Notes: generated by a model from the sequence alone, not told the origin. A DNA stretch of 64,000 nucleotides from Strobilurus pachycystidiatus (GCA_019915135.1 JAHLMK010000008.1:744001-808000); one strand, 5' to 3'. Shown: positions 10,758-24,000, counted from the first letter of the stretch. Program-made: numbers and translations.

Positions 10758-13514
10758 ATGTCCCAACGCCGGAAACGCGTCGCTTCACCTGCTCTAGCAG
10801 CGAAACGACAGAAAGCAAGCGTTTCAGAGGTCATCGACCTGACCAGCGATGGATCAGAACCGGAAGATGAAGACATCTCCGACATTCTTGCTCAGATAGA
10901 CGCTATGGAAAAGCTAGGAGAGAATACACAGGCCGCAGAAAGCTCTCTACAGCCATCCGAGTCAGATGAGGCACTCGCGCATCGTTTGGCTGCTGAATGG
11001 ATCGCGGAACCCGGGGCTGCCATTGCCTCAGGCTCACATCCGCAGACTCATGATGCAGACGATGAAGCATTGGCGCGCCGCCTTGCCGCGGAATGGAGTA
11101 GAGATCAATCGCCACCGCGAGAGACTACAGGTTCTCCCAGAGATGACAATGTCACTCATCCAGACGATTCGGAACCTTTGATCAAATATCGCTCTCTGTT
11201 CATAGGCTCTCGACCATGCAGCAAGTGCGGCAAGAGTATCACTCCATCGCGCGGTAATGTAAGAACTTCAATCCATTCATGGACCATGGATCCGTCTCAT
11301 CTATTCCGCAGGTCTTGTTCACCAGTGACGTGACCACACTTCCACGCACCCTCACTTACTATCTTCACGCGCCTTGCCCCTCCTGCGCCACGAATCACTG
11401 CAGAGGCTGTTTCCAGCCTGTGAAATGCAAATCAACTTGCAAAGGCTTGGCTAAGAACGCCTCTTGTACCGTACACCTGTGTTGTGCACAAGTACGAGCC
11501 ATCGCCCTATTCGAGCTGTTAGCCTCCTTTGACAAGATTCACATTGCCGAGAATGCTAGGTCACAGATGCGGACCAAAACCAGCCTGCAGAACGGCAACA
11601 GGCCCTCGAAGTCTGTGGGACGAGGCGGAACGGGATATGGCCAGGATGACTACCACGTACATGACCGATATGGTGATTCGCGAATTGCACGAGCTGCTCC
11701 CTCTGTTGACGCTGATCACCAAACTGACAACACACTGGCCAGTGTATTTAATCTTGCCACCAAGTTACTCCCCGAGCCATACGCCGATGATGCTCACCCT
11801 TTCGATTACCTTCCGCATGCGTCCATTGGAGGTCTACTACTTATGTCGCAGCTTCCCGACCTTCTTGCCACATTATTGAGGAACGACTCCATCTCAGACT
11901 GGACGGCTCGAAGCAGCGTATACTACGCGATGTTATCGCTTCTCCGCCGCATGGGAGATTCTGAACTGACGATCCGTGTTCTGCTCGAACCCCGGAAGGA
12001 GCGAACGCATTCCCCGGGACTGGAGAGCTGGATGTTGGGCGAGGAGGACATGACTTGGGCCAAGTCCAAGTCTGGAGAGATCGAGATGGCTCCGCCGCTT
12101 TACGATTACTTCAAGAAACTTACCACTCAGAGCAAGGTTTTTACCGGTGGCGCGGCCAGCATGTTCGAAGGAGACGACGACGTGTTGGACTCTATCGTAG
12201 CTGGTACCTCTCTCTGCGGGGATATCATTGCAGCAAGCGAGGCTATGGAACGTGCGGTTTCCATGCTTGGAATTCCCCCCAGCGGCGCGGCGTCCCGAGA
12301 TGAACTACCTTCCAAGGGAAAAGGCAAAGGCCGGGCTCTTGTGATTGACCTGGAACGACAATACACGAAGGCCTGGGAAAGGCTAGCCTTCAAGCATGTA
12401 GAGCTTGGAGACGCGGAAAACATCATGAGACTCACGAAGGCTCACCTTGGCGGCTATGGAGGTCACATTTTTGCACCCATGGCGGCACAGACGCAGAACG
12501 GGACGCGCAATCCCAAGGATCGCATCCATCTCATCAAGGAACAAGCGGTCATGTCCACTAGTCTGCCTCCTGGGATTTGGGTACGAGTCGATGAGGTCAG
12601 GCAAGATATTCTGTGCGTAAGCCCTTGGTCAGTTGCGGCCGTGAGCTAATCTCTTTATAGCAAGATCTTGATAGCAGGGCCCGAAGGCACGCCATACGCT
12701 AATGGACTGTTTGAGTTTGACTGCTTCATGCCGTTGAATTACCCGCAAGTACCGCCACAGATGCACCTTCGGACTACTGGCTGTGGCACAGTAGGATTCA
12801 ATCCCAACTTGTACGCAGATGGCAAAGTCTGCCTCTCTCTCTTAGGAACGTGGGCAGGACGGTAAGTACGAGACAGGGACTGTGGACATTCTCTCACACG
12901 CTAAGCAGACCGGAAGAACAGTGGCAGCCATATAAGTCCACGCTTCTACAGGCCCTTGTCAGTATTCAAAGCATGATACTCATTGACCTTCCCTATTTCA
13001 ATGAGTACGTTCTACGTGCCCGCGTTCCAGAATTCTACTGAAATATTTTGACAGACCAGGGAGGGGCCAGGCGAAGAAGACCAAAGCAAGTACTCAATAT
13101 AACCAGAATTTGACTGGTCACACTACTCGATGGGCTATCGTAGACTGGCTCAAGGAGGAACATCGAAAAGGAATCTGGGCTGTGCGTTCTTCACCGTCTC
13201 TCTCCCCACACCCACCTCGCTAACTTCAGTCTTTAGGATGTAATAGCATCGCATTTCAGGATCCGCAAAGACGCTATTCGAAAGAGGTCAGTTAAGCGGT
13301 TGACTTTTGCTTCAAGGTCAGGTAGAATTAAGCCTTTGTTCTGCTCAGAATCATCCAATGGGGTCGCGATAACGCGCAGATACACAATTACCCTGAAATG
13401 AATGGCCGTGGCGCATTTGGGGGACAAGGAGTGCCACGGGGTGGTGGACTTGACCTGCTGGCTGAGTTTGACCGCGGTCTAGCCGTCATAGAAAAGTGGC
13501 CTCGTTCTGAGTAG
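10758..13514 (+). CDS. Large ubiquitin-conjugating enzyme E2, BIRC6/UBE2O type
   Basis: The protein starts [18 protein letters not shown]. Near residue 23 is [16 protein letters not shown], a hydrophobic core followed by acids as in SUMO-interacting motifs. Two near-identical helices follow, [12 protein letters not shown] and [12 protein letters not shown], which fit the MIU (inverted UIM) pattern. A Cys/His-rich zinc-type region follows ([21 protein letters not shown]). The C-terminal E2 fold has [20 protein letters not shown], then [18 protein letters not shown] with the catalytic Cys, then PEEQWQPY, as in BIRC6/UBE2O enzymes, where the canonical HPN is reduced. Exons include 10758-11258, 11312-12612 and 12661-12861; the last ends EKWPRSE. 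Such E2s can work as E2-E3 hybrids. The SUMO and ubiquitin binding roles are inferred from motifs. Confidence 0.88.
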
Positions 13515-14154
13515 ATGCCGATTTCGTATACCGAGAGCTTGATAGGCGGGTCTTGGGGTAATCATGATTGTCTGACGTTGAAATCTGTAAAGCCGGGGAT
13601 CAAAGAGTGCTTGCAATTCAGTTCCTAGTTACTGTCGGTCGGTCCAGGCTGACAGGCTATCATGCATCTTGGGGCCTCTATATCGTTTGAGTGTGCCGCG
13701 TGTACGCCACAATGGCTACATGACCGTGTATCAAGCTATCATCGGAGTTATCGTCCTACACTATCACACAACAAGTGAATATTCCTTCTGATTCTCGGGG
13801 AGGGCAGTCGGCAAGGCGGAGATTAAGTCGCGGGACCGCGTCTCCGAGGCCCAAACAGCCCATCGACACCCGTCGTAAGAAAGAAGACCGGAATACATGC
13901 GACATCGTGCTGAGATTCAACGGTCAATGCTTATTACCTGGTTACAAGTAATAAGCAGATCACGAAATGTACATTGCAAAGTGTGAAATAATGAGTATAG
14001 CTGGTTGGAATGATGAACGGAAGACGATGTATGTGGTACACTAAGTAATGGTGATGCAGAATGAATTCGTGAATGCGGTTCCTGGAAGAGTCATCGAAAG
14101 CAGAACGTAAGATTTTGTAAAGAACAAATTCGTCAGAAACGTAAAGAATGTCCG
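13515..14154. other. Intergenic between convergent genes
   Basis: This lies between the E2 stop and the stop of the minus-strand F-box-like gene. No coding or repeat feature is supported; it should contain both 3' ends. Confidence 0.5.
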
Positions 14155-15138
14155 TCACATAACTCGGAAAGCACCTGGTCTAGAGTACAAACAGACGATG
14201 GTAAGGAAGAGGGTCGTGAACGCAACGGGGATGGCGAGAAGTGTCGATAATAAGGAGGCGAGGCTGTCCAGTGTCGGCTGCACGAAGGCCAGCTCGTAGT
14301 TCCGGGAATGGAGCTTCTGATAGGTGGAGTGGTAAGGACGCGACGGAGAAGGTGATAGAGGGTGGCATGGCTCCTCCATACAGAAGGCAGGGTCATGGAG
14401 CGAAAGCCCGAGGTCTCTGTCCACGCGATTAAGAGTCACTCCGTTCATCCATTCATCGGCATTGCCCCGCGTCGAAACGTTATCGACCTCACGCGGAAGG
14501 ACGATGATATCTCTGCACATCTGCCGGCGTCTCCGCTCCTTCGCGCTGACCAGCTTGCAGTTGAATTCCTTTAACACCACGGAGACAGCGTCCCAGATGA
14601 TCTCGGGGGAGCGCTTCGGTGACGTGGTGCGGCCCTGTAAGAAGCGAAGAGATTTCCGGGAGAGATAGTATTCGAGCCAGTGCACTCGATCGACGAACTG
14701 TTTGGGGTTGATGGTGAAGGATATGGGCTGCGCGATGGAGACGTTGCTCAATCTCCACCCCCGCTGCATGCACCCACAGGCGCCCGAGAACTGCTCCCAA
14801 TTCCAAATACACCTGCCAAAAACCTCCTGATTGTAGGCGATGCAGTCTGGGCAAAGCAAGACGCGTAACGTCGATTCGTATCGCTGCAACGCGGAAACTG
14901 ATCGATCCATGAGTTGGGCGGTGATAGCGAGCAGGAGATGAGAGCGGATTATCGACAGTAGCTCAGGAGGGAGGGATAGGAATGAGGACCGTAACATGAC
15001 AGAATGTGGGAGCGTCCGTCTGAGCGCAATGGCCTCATCGACGGTGCGAATCTCGTCGGAAAGGTACGCGAGTGCAGCATGCATGAGTGTCGACCGCGAT
15101 GTCACGACAGACGAGTGGGACGTGGGTGGGGTGTTCAT
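14155..15138 (-). CDS. F-box-like protein with C-terminal hydrophobic segment
   Basis: A single uninterrupted exon encodes about 328 residues from MNTPPTSHSS (ATG 15138). SFLSLPPELLSIIRSHLL near residue 60 resembles the start of an F-box. The middle has several Cys and Trp residues (CPDCIAYNQE, CGCMQRGW). The C-terminus LLSTLLAIPVAFTTLFLTIV is a likely membrane anchor, followed by a short tail. The frame stays open upstream of the chosen ATG, so an extra 5' exon is possible. I recognise this as a common type of Agaricomycete protein of unknown role; the F-box assignment is weak. Confidence 0.6.
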   Translation of the reverse strand: MNTPPTSHSSVVTSRSTLMHAALAYLSDEIRTVDEAIALRRTLPHSVMLRSSFLSLPPELLSIIRSHLLLAITAQLMDRSVSALQRYESTLRVLLCPDCIAYNQEVFGRCIWNWEQFSGACGCMQRGWRLSNVSIAQPISFTINPKQFVDRVHWLEYYLSRKSLRFLQGRTTSPKRSPEIIWDAVSVVLKEFNCKLVSAKERRRRQMCRDIIVLPREVDNVSTRGNADEWMNGVTLNRVDRDLGLSLHDPAFCMEEPCHPLSPSPSRPYHSTYQKLHSRNYELAFVQPTLDSLASLLSTLLAIPVAFTTLFLTIVCLYSRPGAFRVM

Positions 15139-16689
15139 GAGGGTGATACGAGGGCGAAAGCCAAAGACTCTTGCGTTCTCTTCAACGGCCGTATATATAC
15201 GACCTATCTGGCCACCGGAAAGCGCTGCCAAATGAATTCCTAAATAGGCCCGAGAACGAGAAGGCGCCGTAACGATGACATGACGTGAACCTTCCGCGGC
15301 TTAAGCGACGTTGGAAGCCAAGATATTCGGGCGTTTTGACTCTACATTCAGCCGAAAGTTAGCGGCCTCGGCCCTCCACGACGAAGTTGGCAAGCTTGTA
15401 TCGCTGCAGGTGGGTCTTGTCGCCGCCCGCCGGCCATGGCGTCCTACCGGCCGTTCATGTATAGCGAACAGCGTCCAGACGCAAGCCTCTGGCGCAAAAC
15501 AATCCCATCACAAACACGTAAGTCTGTCCGATGGATACATCATCACAGTTCAAGTAGCCGACGCGGCGTCACTAGAAGAAAGCCCTCCCAAATCGGTGGC
15601 CTATGGGAAGGCCCAGCCGGGCGGGGCCAGAGGGGATGAGAACAGCTCGACAATGGCAGAGAACAGCACAGAATGCCTCCCTAAAGAATTCAAGAATCAG
15701 TGTCTGACCTGCGAGTATCGAGAACCGTAATGATGGTCATGGAACGATTTAGAGCTTGATGAGATTATCTCCGCCTGGATCTTACCTTCAAAGCTCCCTC
15801 CAAACCGGAATCGAAGGTAAGTGGGCGTATTGTCCTATTGCAAGGGGCCGTACTTCCTGCGCAGCACTGCGATTCGGTGCTGAAATGTCGGGCTCATAAC
15901 GAGATCTTGGTGGCTTGAACACAAGGTTAGTTGATCGACGCGGAGTGATCGAGGTTTGGCCGCCACCGCCTACCTTCAAGTTCAATGGGTGGGCGGGTCG
16001 CTCGCCAACGGTCTACCAGCACCAACCCGGACAGGGTGAACAGCGGAGTACCATCATAACCAATTGCCGTCCGATGTCTTGACAAATTGACTTCCAGTGC
16101 TTGAGAGCGTTCATCCATTTAGCGCCTTCTCCAATGTCAAAATGTCCAGTCTGTGACTGTCTGTCGCCTTTGTCATTGTCAAGGCCACAAGGAACGTTGG
16201 AGACACTTTTTACGTCCCGGTATTCAAATTGGATGGATTCTATTTATCCTTCCTGTCAGTAGTGAGAGATTCCCGGGTAAAACTCGCTGATAGGCTGCAT
16301 AAATAAGACAATTTATTCCTTGGATTTTACTTTACTTCAACGAGTCCCGCTATGGGAGGGTATCAACAATTTACAAGCAATACTGTAAAATCACATTTTG
16401 GGTTCCTCCTTGCTACACGGCGAGATTACTGAGCGGATATAACGGCAGGACTCCGCGTAACAAACAGGACGAGGCAAAGCGGAAGACAGAGTGGGGGTGC
16501 GGTTCATGGGATGAGCAGAATATGGTCGGACAAGCAGAATGGATGGTAGTAAAGCACAGATGTAAGTGATGCAAAGGACATTAGAGAGAAATAGAATAAA
16601 GACGTCGTGTTTTTGAGATGCGATTCAAATATCTGTATTGAGATGTCAGGGGGCGATAACGCGGAGAACGTGGGTATGGACGTACAATG
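15139..16689. other. 1.5-kb stretch without a recognised gene
   Basis: Open frames exist (15311-15730 plus; 15788-16118 minus) but none has a convincing start, splice pattern or family motif. The right part should hold the 3' end of the homeodomain gene. A degraded mobile element cannot be excluded. Confidence 0.4.
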
Positions 16690-18265
16690 TTAATGGACAA
16701 ACTGCTGAGAGAAGCTGACGAGGAGGAGCGCATCCTCAAACTTGATGCCGCTGGAGAACTGCATAGCAGCCTTTTCGCCTTCAGCATAGTCCACGAGGGC
16801 GCTCAGACTGGTCAAGTGGAGAGGGTGCCGTGGGGGTTCAACTCTGGTCTCCACCTTGGCTTTGGGAGGTATGGGCGAGGGCGGTGGTGATGGTGTCACC
16901 GCTTCCTGATATTCATCATCACTGCCCGCGTCTGAATGAAGCCCTGCCATATGAGAGTCCTCATCGAAATCCTGATCCTCTGAAGATGGGGTCGTGGATC
17001 GGGACGGGTTGGCTGATGTCGCGCGGTGTGGGTATGTGTACCCGTAGTCGTCGTCGTCGTCGCCGACCTTCTTCGCACGCCTGCGAGACGTCTGGCGGAG
17101 ATTGCGGAACCAGTTGGTCACTTTACCGAGGTCCCTGTAAGAGCGAGAGTGCAAGTTAGCATTCATTGGGGATCAGTTGATGCGGGAAAACTGACATTCC
17201 GATTTCAAGCGCAAGTGCCGAACGTTGCTCGATTGTGGGAGTGGGATTCTTGATGAAGAGATCCTTGAGTGCATCCAACTGATGTGGTTCTGGACGAGCC
17301 CTTCTGAGCCTGGACGCTGCAGACATGCTGTAGGGCGTGCCACTTCGTCTAGAGCTACGTTTTGAGGGTGAGGGCTCATCCGAGTTGACGCTTGGTGAAC
17401 GCCGCGACCTGGAAGATGCGAGGGAAGGATGCTGGCTGGCCGGAGGAAGGGCCAGAGACGGATGCTTGCTTGGAGGCGGCAAAGCAAGGTGCTGCTCTGG
17501 CACGGGGAGCGATGTGTCCATCTCGTCTTTGACCTGCTTTTTGGCATGGTTTTGGAACCAGTTCGTCACACTTTGATAACGCCTAAAAAGGAAACCTAAA
17601 TTAATGGACGATCGCCTAAAAGTCGGGCTGCACGTACATCCCGACTGTTTCTGCCAATGCCTGGCAATGTTCGGGGGACGGATTAGGGTTTTCCGAGTAT
17701 GCCCTGAGTAGCGCCTCGGTCTGTTCCGCGGTGGGACGTTGGCGGAGGCGTCGGGCCATGGATTCGTTTTCTGAAAGAAGATGGTTGCTCGAATCAGCCG
17801 AGTGGTAGGCTGCCCAGAGCGAGAGTTCGTCGGGAGAATGCGAGCGAACTGATGGCGGGGGATGGGTGTCCACGTAGTCGTCGTCGAGAATATCGCCCGA
17901 TTCCGATGGGCGGGGAGTCGACGAGGCGGAGGACGAGATGGAGGGCAGCGAATTTATACGAGTTGCATGGGAAACAGGCTTTGCGGGAACGGTGCGTTTC
18001 TTTGTGCTGGCCCGTTTGTTTTGAAACCAGGAATTGACGGTCTTTGTCTCCCTGAGCAAAGTGAGACAAAGGTCAATGTCGGGCTGACTATCGCAGCCAG
18101 GGAAGACAGTGCGTACATTCCTAGCCGTTCTGCCAGTGCGGTCCTCACTTCCAACGCAGGATGCTCGTCCCTTTCATACAGCTCATTCAAGGCAGCGAGC
18201 TGATGGGGCGAGTGTCGGTTACGGGGCTTCTTGGGCCTGTCGGCGGACGACGCGACAGGCGGCAT
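16690..18265 (-). CDS. Triple-homeodomain transcription factor
   Basis: Starting MPPVASSADRPKKPRNRHSP, the protein contains three homeodomains in tandem. Their third helices read VNSWFQNKRAS, VTNWFQNHAKK and VTNWFRNLRQT; their first helices include QLAALNELYE, QTEALLRAYSENP and QLDALKDLFIKNP. Each domain is cut by one intron after Gly-Met (LGM, VGM, IGM), at the same place and phase just before helix 3. Between domains are Ser/Pro-rich linkers; after the third are RRRAKK, an acidic stretch and a tail ending SFSQQFVH. The WF-N signature shows a DNA-binding factor of the fungal homeodomain type. It is not obviously an HD1/HD2 mating-type gene, since those have one domain and come in divergent pairs. 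Targets are unknown. Confidence 0.9.
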
Positions 18266-19102
18266 GGCGGGCGGTGGCAGCGACAGCGACGACGAGAGCA
18301 AGGGAGAAGGATGTGGTTCAGAGAAGAGCCCACATATGACAAACCATAACAAGATGATATGGACCTCAGATTGCACTTACCCGTGCGAATATTTTCTTTC
18401 ATCGATCCGCCCCGCAATTTACGTCGGCCAACTCAAATCCACGTCTCACTCTCGCTGTCGTGTTTATTCCTCTCTCTCCTGCGCAGTGTCCAGCGCCTGC
18501 GCTGGCACCACTGTGCTATATCAGACACCATATCCTGTATTCGGTCGCCCTGAAATTTACATACGGCATATGCCGCATTGGGATATACAGCAGTCATGGA
18601 GTCATTCTAGCTTACTTGCCGTCAAGGCAACTTGTCATTTACACAGACCCGAGTTGTGCAGGGGAAATGATGCTCGTGGATATTCCATCTACCTACAGTA
18701 CGGCCATCGTCGGCATCCAACAATTCACACTTCAGTACAAGCACAGCATCATCAATGACACAAGTTCGCAACTGTGAATCTTCTGGAAATCAGTGAGTAT
18801 TCGACCAACGGAATGATGGAGGATGATGGCATATTCAACTTATTGCAGGAAGGAGAGGGCGCATGCATAACCGTCGAATGATAAGTGCTGAGATTGCGGA
18901 TGCATTTGAGGGTGAGACCTGTGCGCATTCGGATATTGTTCGACGTCCATCTATGTTTCATGGCCTAGAGATTCCATGGTATCCGACAATAATGATATGC
19001 GTAGATAGTTTACATAACTCTTGGGTGATATTAGTCTCCATTAATGTTCCCTGCGGCGCAGGATGATAAGAACTGTATACAGACTCAGAGTGTGGATAAC
19101 TC
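18266..19102. other. Intergenic between homeodomain gene and pantothenate kinase
   Basis: No gene is supported. It carries the promoter of the homeodomain gene and the 3' end of the kinase gene. Plus-strand frames around 18231-18777 are not supported by family features. Confidence 0.5.
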
Positions 19103-20772
19103 TCACTCTCGTTCCTCATCCTCGGGATTTATATTCTTGATCCATGCACCAATTGATCCTCTGGGAAGAAGATAAGACCGTGACAAAGGTGCAAGGTGAG
19201 AACTCACAAGAAGCCTTCGTGCCGCAGGAACAAAGCACGCTTCGTCCCCCTGCTCCAGAACCGAATCGCATAAGACAACGTTGCAATGGTCGCGGCATGC
19301 CCTCGGATGAAGCAACCACCAAAGTAGATCCGCTCTAGATTGTACTTTTCCGCGTTCATGTACGCGATTTGTCCAATGTTGTTCGATACGGCATAGAGCA
19401 AGCTTCTGCTGATATCTTCCGGAGAAAACTTGGTCTTTTCGCCACCCTTCTTGAACACCTTCCCGAACGAACTCGCGATCATGGTCGACTTCAAACCGAG
19501 CTTGGAGTAATCCTGCCCGTAGATGTCACCCACTAGCATATCGACAGACGCGTTGTCGCCATTGTCAGAAAATGCCAACATCTCTGCATTAACATCTCGG
19601 TCAGATGATTTAGAGGTACAACAAAGGGATATCTCACCATCAAAGGTTGTTGCGGGTGTCAACAAGCTCAGCAGTCCCCACAATGTTCCTCCACCAAGAC
19701 TCGTGCCACTGACACGTTCGAACTTGCCGTCCTCATCTACTTTGATGATCGATACACCAGAGCCGATGTTTACTAGGAGACACGGAAGCTGCGGTGTTGG
19801 ATGGCTTTCGAATGTGACCGCGTAGGCTGGGGGATTGGGGCTCGGGCGCTCGTACACGCCATCTACACCGTTCTTCGCCGAAGGATGCGAGACCGACTGG
19901 ATGAGTTCATCCGAGAAGTAGTATGCTTCGTCCGGAATCAGCGTGATGAACTTGAGCCCTTCTATCAGGCAGTCCATCTCGTCTTCCCTTCTCACCTCGA
20001 CGCGCAGCTTGTCCTTGAACAGCTCGTAGAACCGGTGCGCGCCTCCCCCGGTAGCCATGATCTTCACGCCCTTCCGCATGTCTTCGATCGACACATCGTT
20101 CAGCTTCGCGGAACGCTCAATCAGATCCTGAATAAAGTCGACGCATTCGTGGATGTTGTCCGTTTCGAACCGCTCAAAGTTGAGGGAGCCGCCGGGAAAG
20201 TGCTGGGATGTGCGGCGGAGCATGGAGTCCCGCAGGAGCCCGCCGTCCAAAAGCGACAGCCCGTCCCCGGGAGCATCCAGTACGAGCGGAGTGAGGGCCC
20301 CGTTAAGTTTGACGCTGGACCCAGACGGGGACTGTTCGTTGGACGGGGACAGCGATCGTGGGGTGGAGATGGAGCTCGGCGTGCTCGACCCAGCTGTAGC
20401 AGCGACAGAGGGCGACGACGGCGGGTCGGGAGACCGCGTAAAATAGACGACTTTGGCCAGTGAACCACCGACCTAAATGGCAGATGAAGCAGCAAAGAGA
20501 ACAGCGGACCCGTCAGTTCCGTTGGGGTAAAGTGGGCGGCGCATGCGCACTTACATCGACCGCAATATGCGAGACGGGCTCGATGTGGTTGGGCAGGTAT
20601 ATTCCGCGGCTATCCCGCGTCTGCGAGCGAGCTTGTGAGCACTGTTCAATGCTGAATGTCGGGTACTCATTACCTCCGGCGACTCTTCGGACAATATGAT
20701 GGCGCCGCGGGTGTCGACATGAATGACCTTGGCGGAGGGCAAAGACGGCGACGCAAGCATATTCGTAGGCAT
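19103..20772 (-). CDS. Pantothenate kinase (eukaryotic type)
   Basis: The protein starts MPTNMLASPSLPSAKVIHVD at ATG 20772. Short 5' exons lead to SHIAVD joined to VGGSLAKVVYFTR, the phosphate-binding start of this ASKHA-fold family. Further marks are IMATGGGAHRFYELF, LPCLLVNIGSGVSIIKV, VSGTSLGGGTLWGL and YFGGCFIRGHAATIATLSYA. The last exon reads GSIGAWIKNI and closes DEERE. It phosphorylates pantothenate, the first and usually rate-limiting step of CoA synthesis. A Ser/Pro-rich insert (about residues 70-120) between the first strand and the core is longer than in the human enzymes. The coatomer gene lies upstream on the same strand, 275 bp away. Confidence 0.93.
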
Positions 20773-21047
20773 GTTGCGAGAGTTTAGAGTCGAAAAGTGG
20801 AAAAAGTTGTGGACATCAGCGGTCGTCCGTTTGAGACGTTGTGGGGTCGGGCTTTATCTTACGATTCCGAGACTTATTTGATCTTTGACACCGAGTTGAA
20901 TCGGCAAACGAGCATCGGTCGGTCCACTCGGTTCTCCACGTAGCCGGATCTCTCGAGCTCATGCACACATATCCCCAAGGACACTGAATATTGTTGTTCC
21001 ACGAGAGTCATAAGATAAAGTACGATGAAACCAGATATCTACACTGT

Positions 21048-24000
21048 CTAACCGCCAACCGCCGCAAGAACGAGGCTGCACGCCTCTTGCTTCTCTGCAC
21101 GCACGCTCAACTCCAAAGTAACGCCCTGCCCCTTGGAAAAGGTCATCCGACAACGAGCCAGGACCTTGCCGCCGCCGCCGGAGACGATGCCTGACAGATT
21201 GAGGGTGTGAACCGACGTTGATTGGGGCGCCTCAGTCCCTCCGAGAGGTTCCATGTTTAGGACTTCGATAATTGAGTCGCAGGCCGCTGGAATGAATGTG
21301 TAAATGACTGATCTCCTAAAGACCGCGAGACAGTCTCACCTTTCAAGCTTTCCATGGCAGACAATGCGAATGTCTCAGTAGCACTGGCACCTGAGCGCAA
21401 ACGATCCCATTCAGCACCGAAAGTAGCGTAGCTAGGAATGATGTAGTCTCCCCCAGCACTTAGCTCGACGTCCTCCAATTGATATTCATCTTCATAGCCG
21501 TCATCTTCGGGTTCGCCAGTGGATGGATCCACCTCCTTGCTGACAAACTTCATGATGCATCCGAACGATGCTACGGCATACTCTTCTGGAATATCACGAG
21601 TGAAGGACACATAAACGATGCTCGGGGAGGAGGCCGACGACAGGCTCGGAACAGGAATGATGAAGTCTTCTGTTAGGCCTGAATCCTCTGATTGCGGCTG
21701 CATGATGATCGAGACTTGTTCCAGTACGGTGTCGGGCAGGGTATTAGAGACGTTATACTATACAAATGGGTGAGTAAAAACGGCGGGACTCCAGAAATTG
21801 AACCTTGCCTGAAACACAATATGCTCTTTGAAGATGTGCTTGACACACGTAACCTGGTATTCAGTTTCCGTCTCGGTCAATTGGGTCGGGGATGATGTGC
21901 TGTTGAGAACAGGACCGTAATCGGCAAGTTCTGGTACTTCGGCCAGCTGCTGAGCATAGGCCGAACGGGTCTCTTCAGCAGACGGAGGAGGAGGTGAGTC
22001 AGAGGCCTTTTTCGCAGTAGGAACGCCGATCGTGTCAAGGGTGCTTGGGCCTGAGGAGTTGATCAATGCAAGATTCTAGCGCGTATTGAGTTTCACTCAC
22101 GAGCAGCGTCTGCAGCAGCTTGAGCGCGACTGATCTTAGGCACAGTTGACATATCAAGCGGCTGAGCAGCAGCTTCCGGATCCTTGACATAAGCCACCAG
22201 CTTCGACTCCAGCGCGGCAAGGGAGAAGACAGAGTCTAAAGGGAGCGTAAATCATTGCTCCGGATATACAATGGCAGATGATGATTACCGTCTTTCACAT
22301 AGGCGTCTGCGAGCGGCTTCTCCTTGAATGTGCGGAGATAGAGCGCCGCGCGGTCGCGAACCTCGTCATCAACGTCGTCGAGACATCTGCTCGAGAAATT
22401 AGATGGCTTTTTTATGAGCATCAATAGACTTACCTGTTCAGAAGAACAGTGATGCTGCCACGGAACTCGTCGTCCTCGGTGTTGACGCCGAATTTAGCAA
22501 GACTGGCGACGGCAGCAGCGCGGACAGTGGCATTTTCCAGCACCACCCGGTTGTAGATGAACCGGATAAACTTTTTCGGCTTGGGTGACTTCGGACCCTC
22601 CATACCGAGCAGATGCAGGATGCGAACCGAAAGCTTGGTAAACTCACAGTCCTCGATGAATTCGCATAAGTGTGAGAGGGCTTGTTCCTTGCAGTCGCCT
22701 ATGAACTTGATCATGTCGAATATCGCATCAACAACGGCGCGCTTGAAGTCGTATCCTCCTTCATCGCGTAGGACACCAGACAGGAAGGCGAGCATGGACA
22801 CATGCTTAGTGGGGAATTTGAGGCAGAGAGAGCGAATAGCATCCACAATGATAACCTTGAACTCGTCACTGATTTCCGTCATGAAGCCAGTGATCTGCTT
22901 GATGAGGCGGTCCACGGAGGCTTCATTCCCTGTCTTCAATAGTGTGGTGATAGCGTAGGTTGCCACACTGCGGTTGGAGTCCGTGATGAGACTCTCCAGA
23001 TCAACGTTACAGGTGGCAACGCTGGCGGGATGGGTCAAAGCAACGCTTGCAAGGGTACGGGTGGCAGCAAATTTGAGGACAGGTTTTGGCGAGGAGAGGA
23101 AAAGTTGTAGAACTGTAGCGTAACACGGTGAGCATAGTCAACGCACTAGAAGATGGTGCCCACCAGATATCGGTTTTGTTAACTGCGCCGCGGTAACGTT
23201 CCGCATTTCACAGATGGCGCGTGCCGCTTCGAAGTTGACCATGTCACTCTTGTGACGCAACCATCCTTCCATTAGTTCCAGCATTTGGCGCTGCACACTG
23301 GGAGCCAAGGGTGAGCACAGTCGAGGCAATATAATAATGGTGGGGAACAGTACTTGGGATCCTCTTCGATGATCTTGGCAGCGTAACGAATGAGCATGCA
23401 AAGGGCCATTGGGTTCTTGAGAACGGCGCTTGATGTCGTTTTGCCACCTCCGAGTTGTTGGATCATTTTGGTCACGGCCATCCGGTCGTGCTGGCGAATG
23501 AGATAAAGCAGACCCAACGCGTGATATTGGGTGATATAGCTCGTGGAAGGAACCGCTTGAGGACCACTCTGAGAGCTTGAAGACGATGCGCCGAAACCAA
23601 GGTATCCCCCAGAAGAAGAACCCCCGAAGAAGGATGAGCTGGCTTTGGCATTGACGGCCTCCTGGGCTTCGTTCACCCATCGCTTGACGACATCTTTGGC
23701 GAGCGGGAAGAGGTGGTACGAGGAGACGAGAGCGGCAGATGAGATGGATGGATTGCGGTCAACAATGGCAGCTTTGAAGAACCGTTCCACGCCTTGGGCC
23801 ATAGATGGCTGCACACGCGGTCAGCAGCGTATGGCGCGCAAATTGGGGTGGACGTACATCTATAATGCGACACAGGGTGCGTATAGCATTTGGCCGATAG
23901 ATCACCTCAGAATTCGGCTGCATGTCCTTCATGATACTGCTGGTGACCATGATGACATCCTCGGCGGTGGTTGCGAGCTCCTTGATGGCCAGATACACGG

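Noticed and set aside
15311..15730. Plus-strand coding region of about 139 residues
   Set aside because: The frame opens with a non-ATG codon and shows no domain or repeat; composition does not resemble the neighbouring genes.
16690..18265. Mating-type (A locus) homeodomain gene
   Set aside because: Mating-type HD genes occur as divergent HD1/HD2 pairs with one domain each and usually near a mitochondrial intermediate peptidase gene. Here there are three domains in one gene and none of those neighbours.
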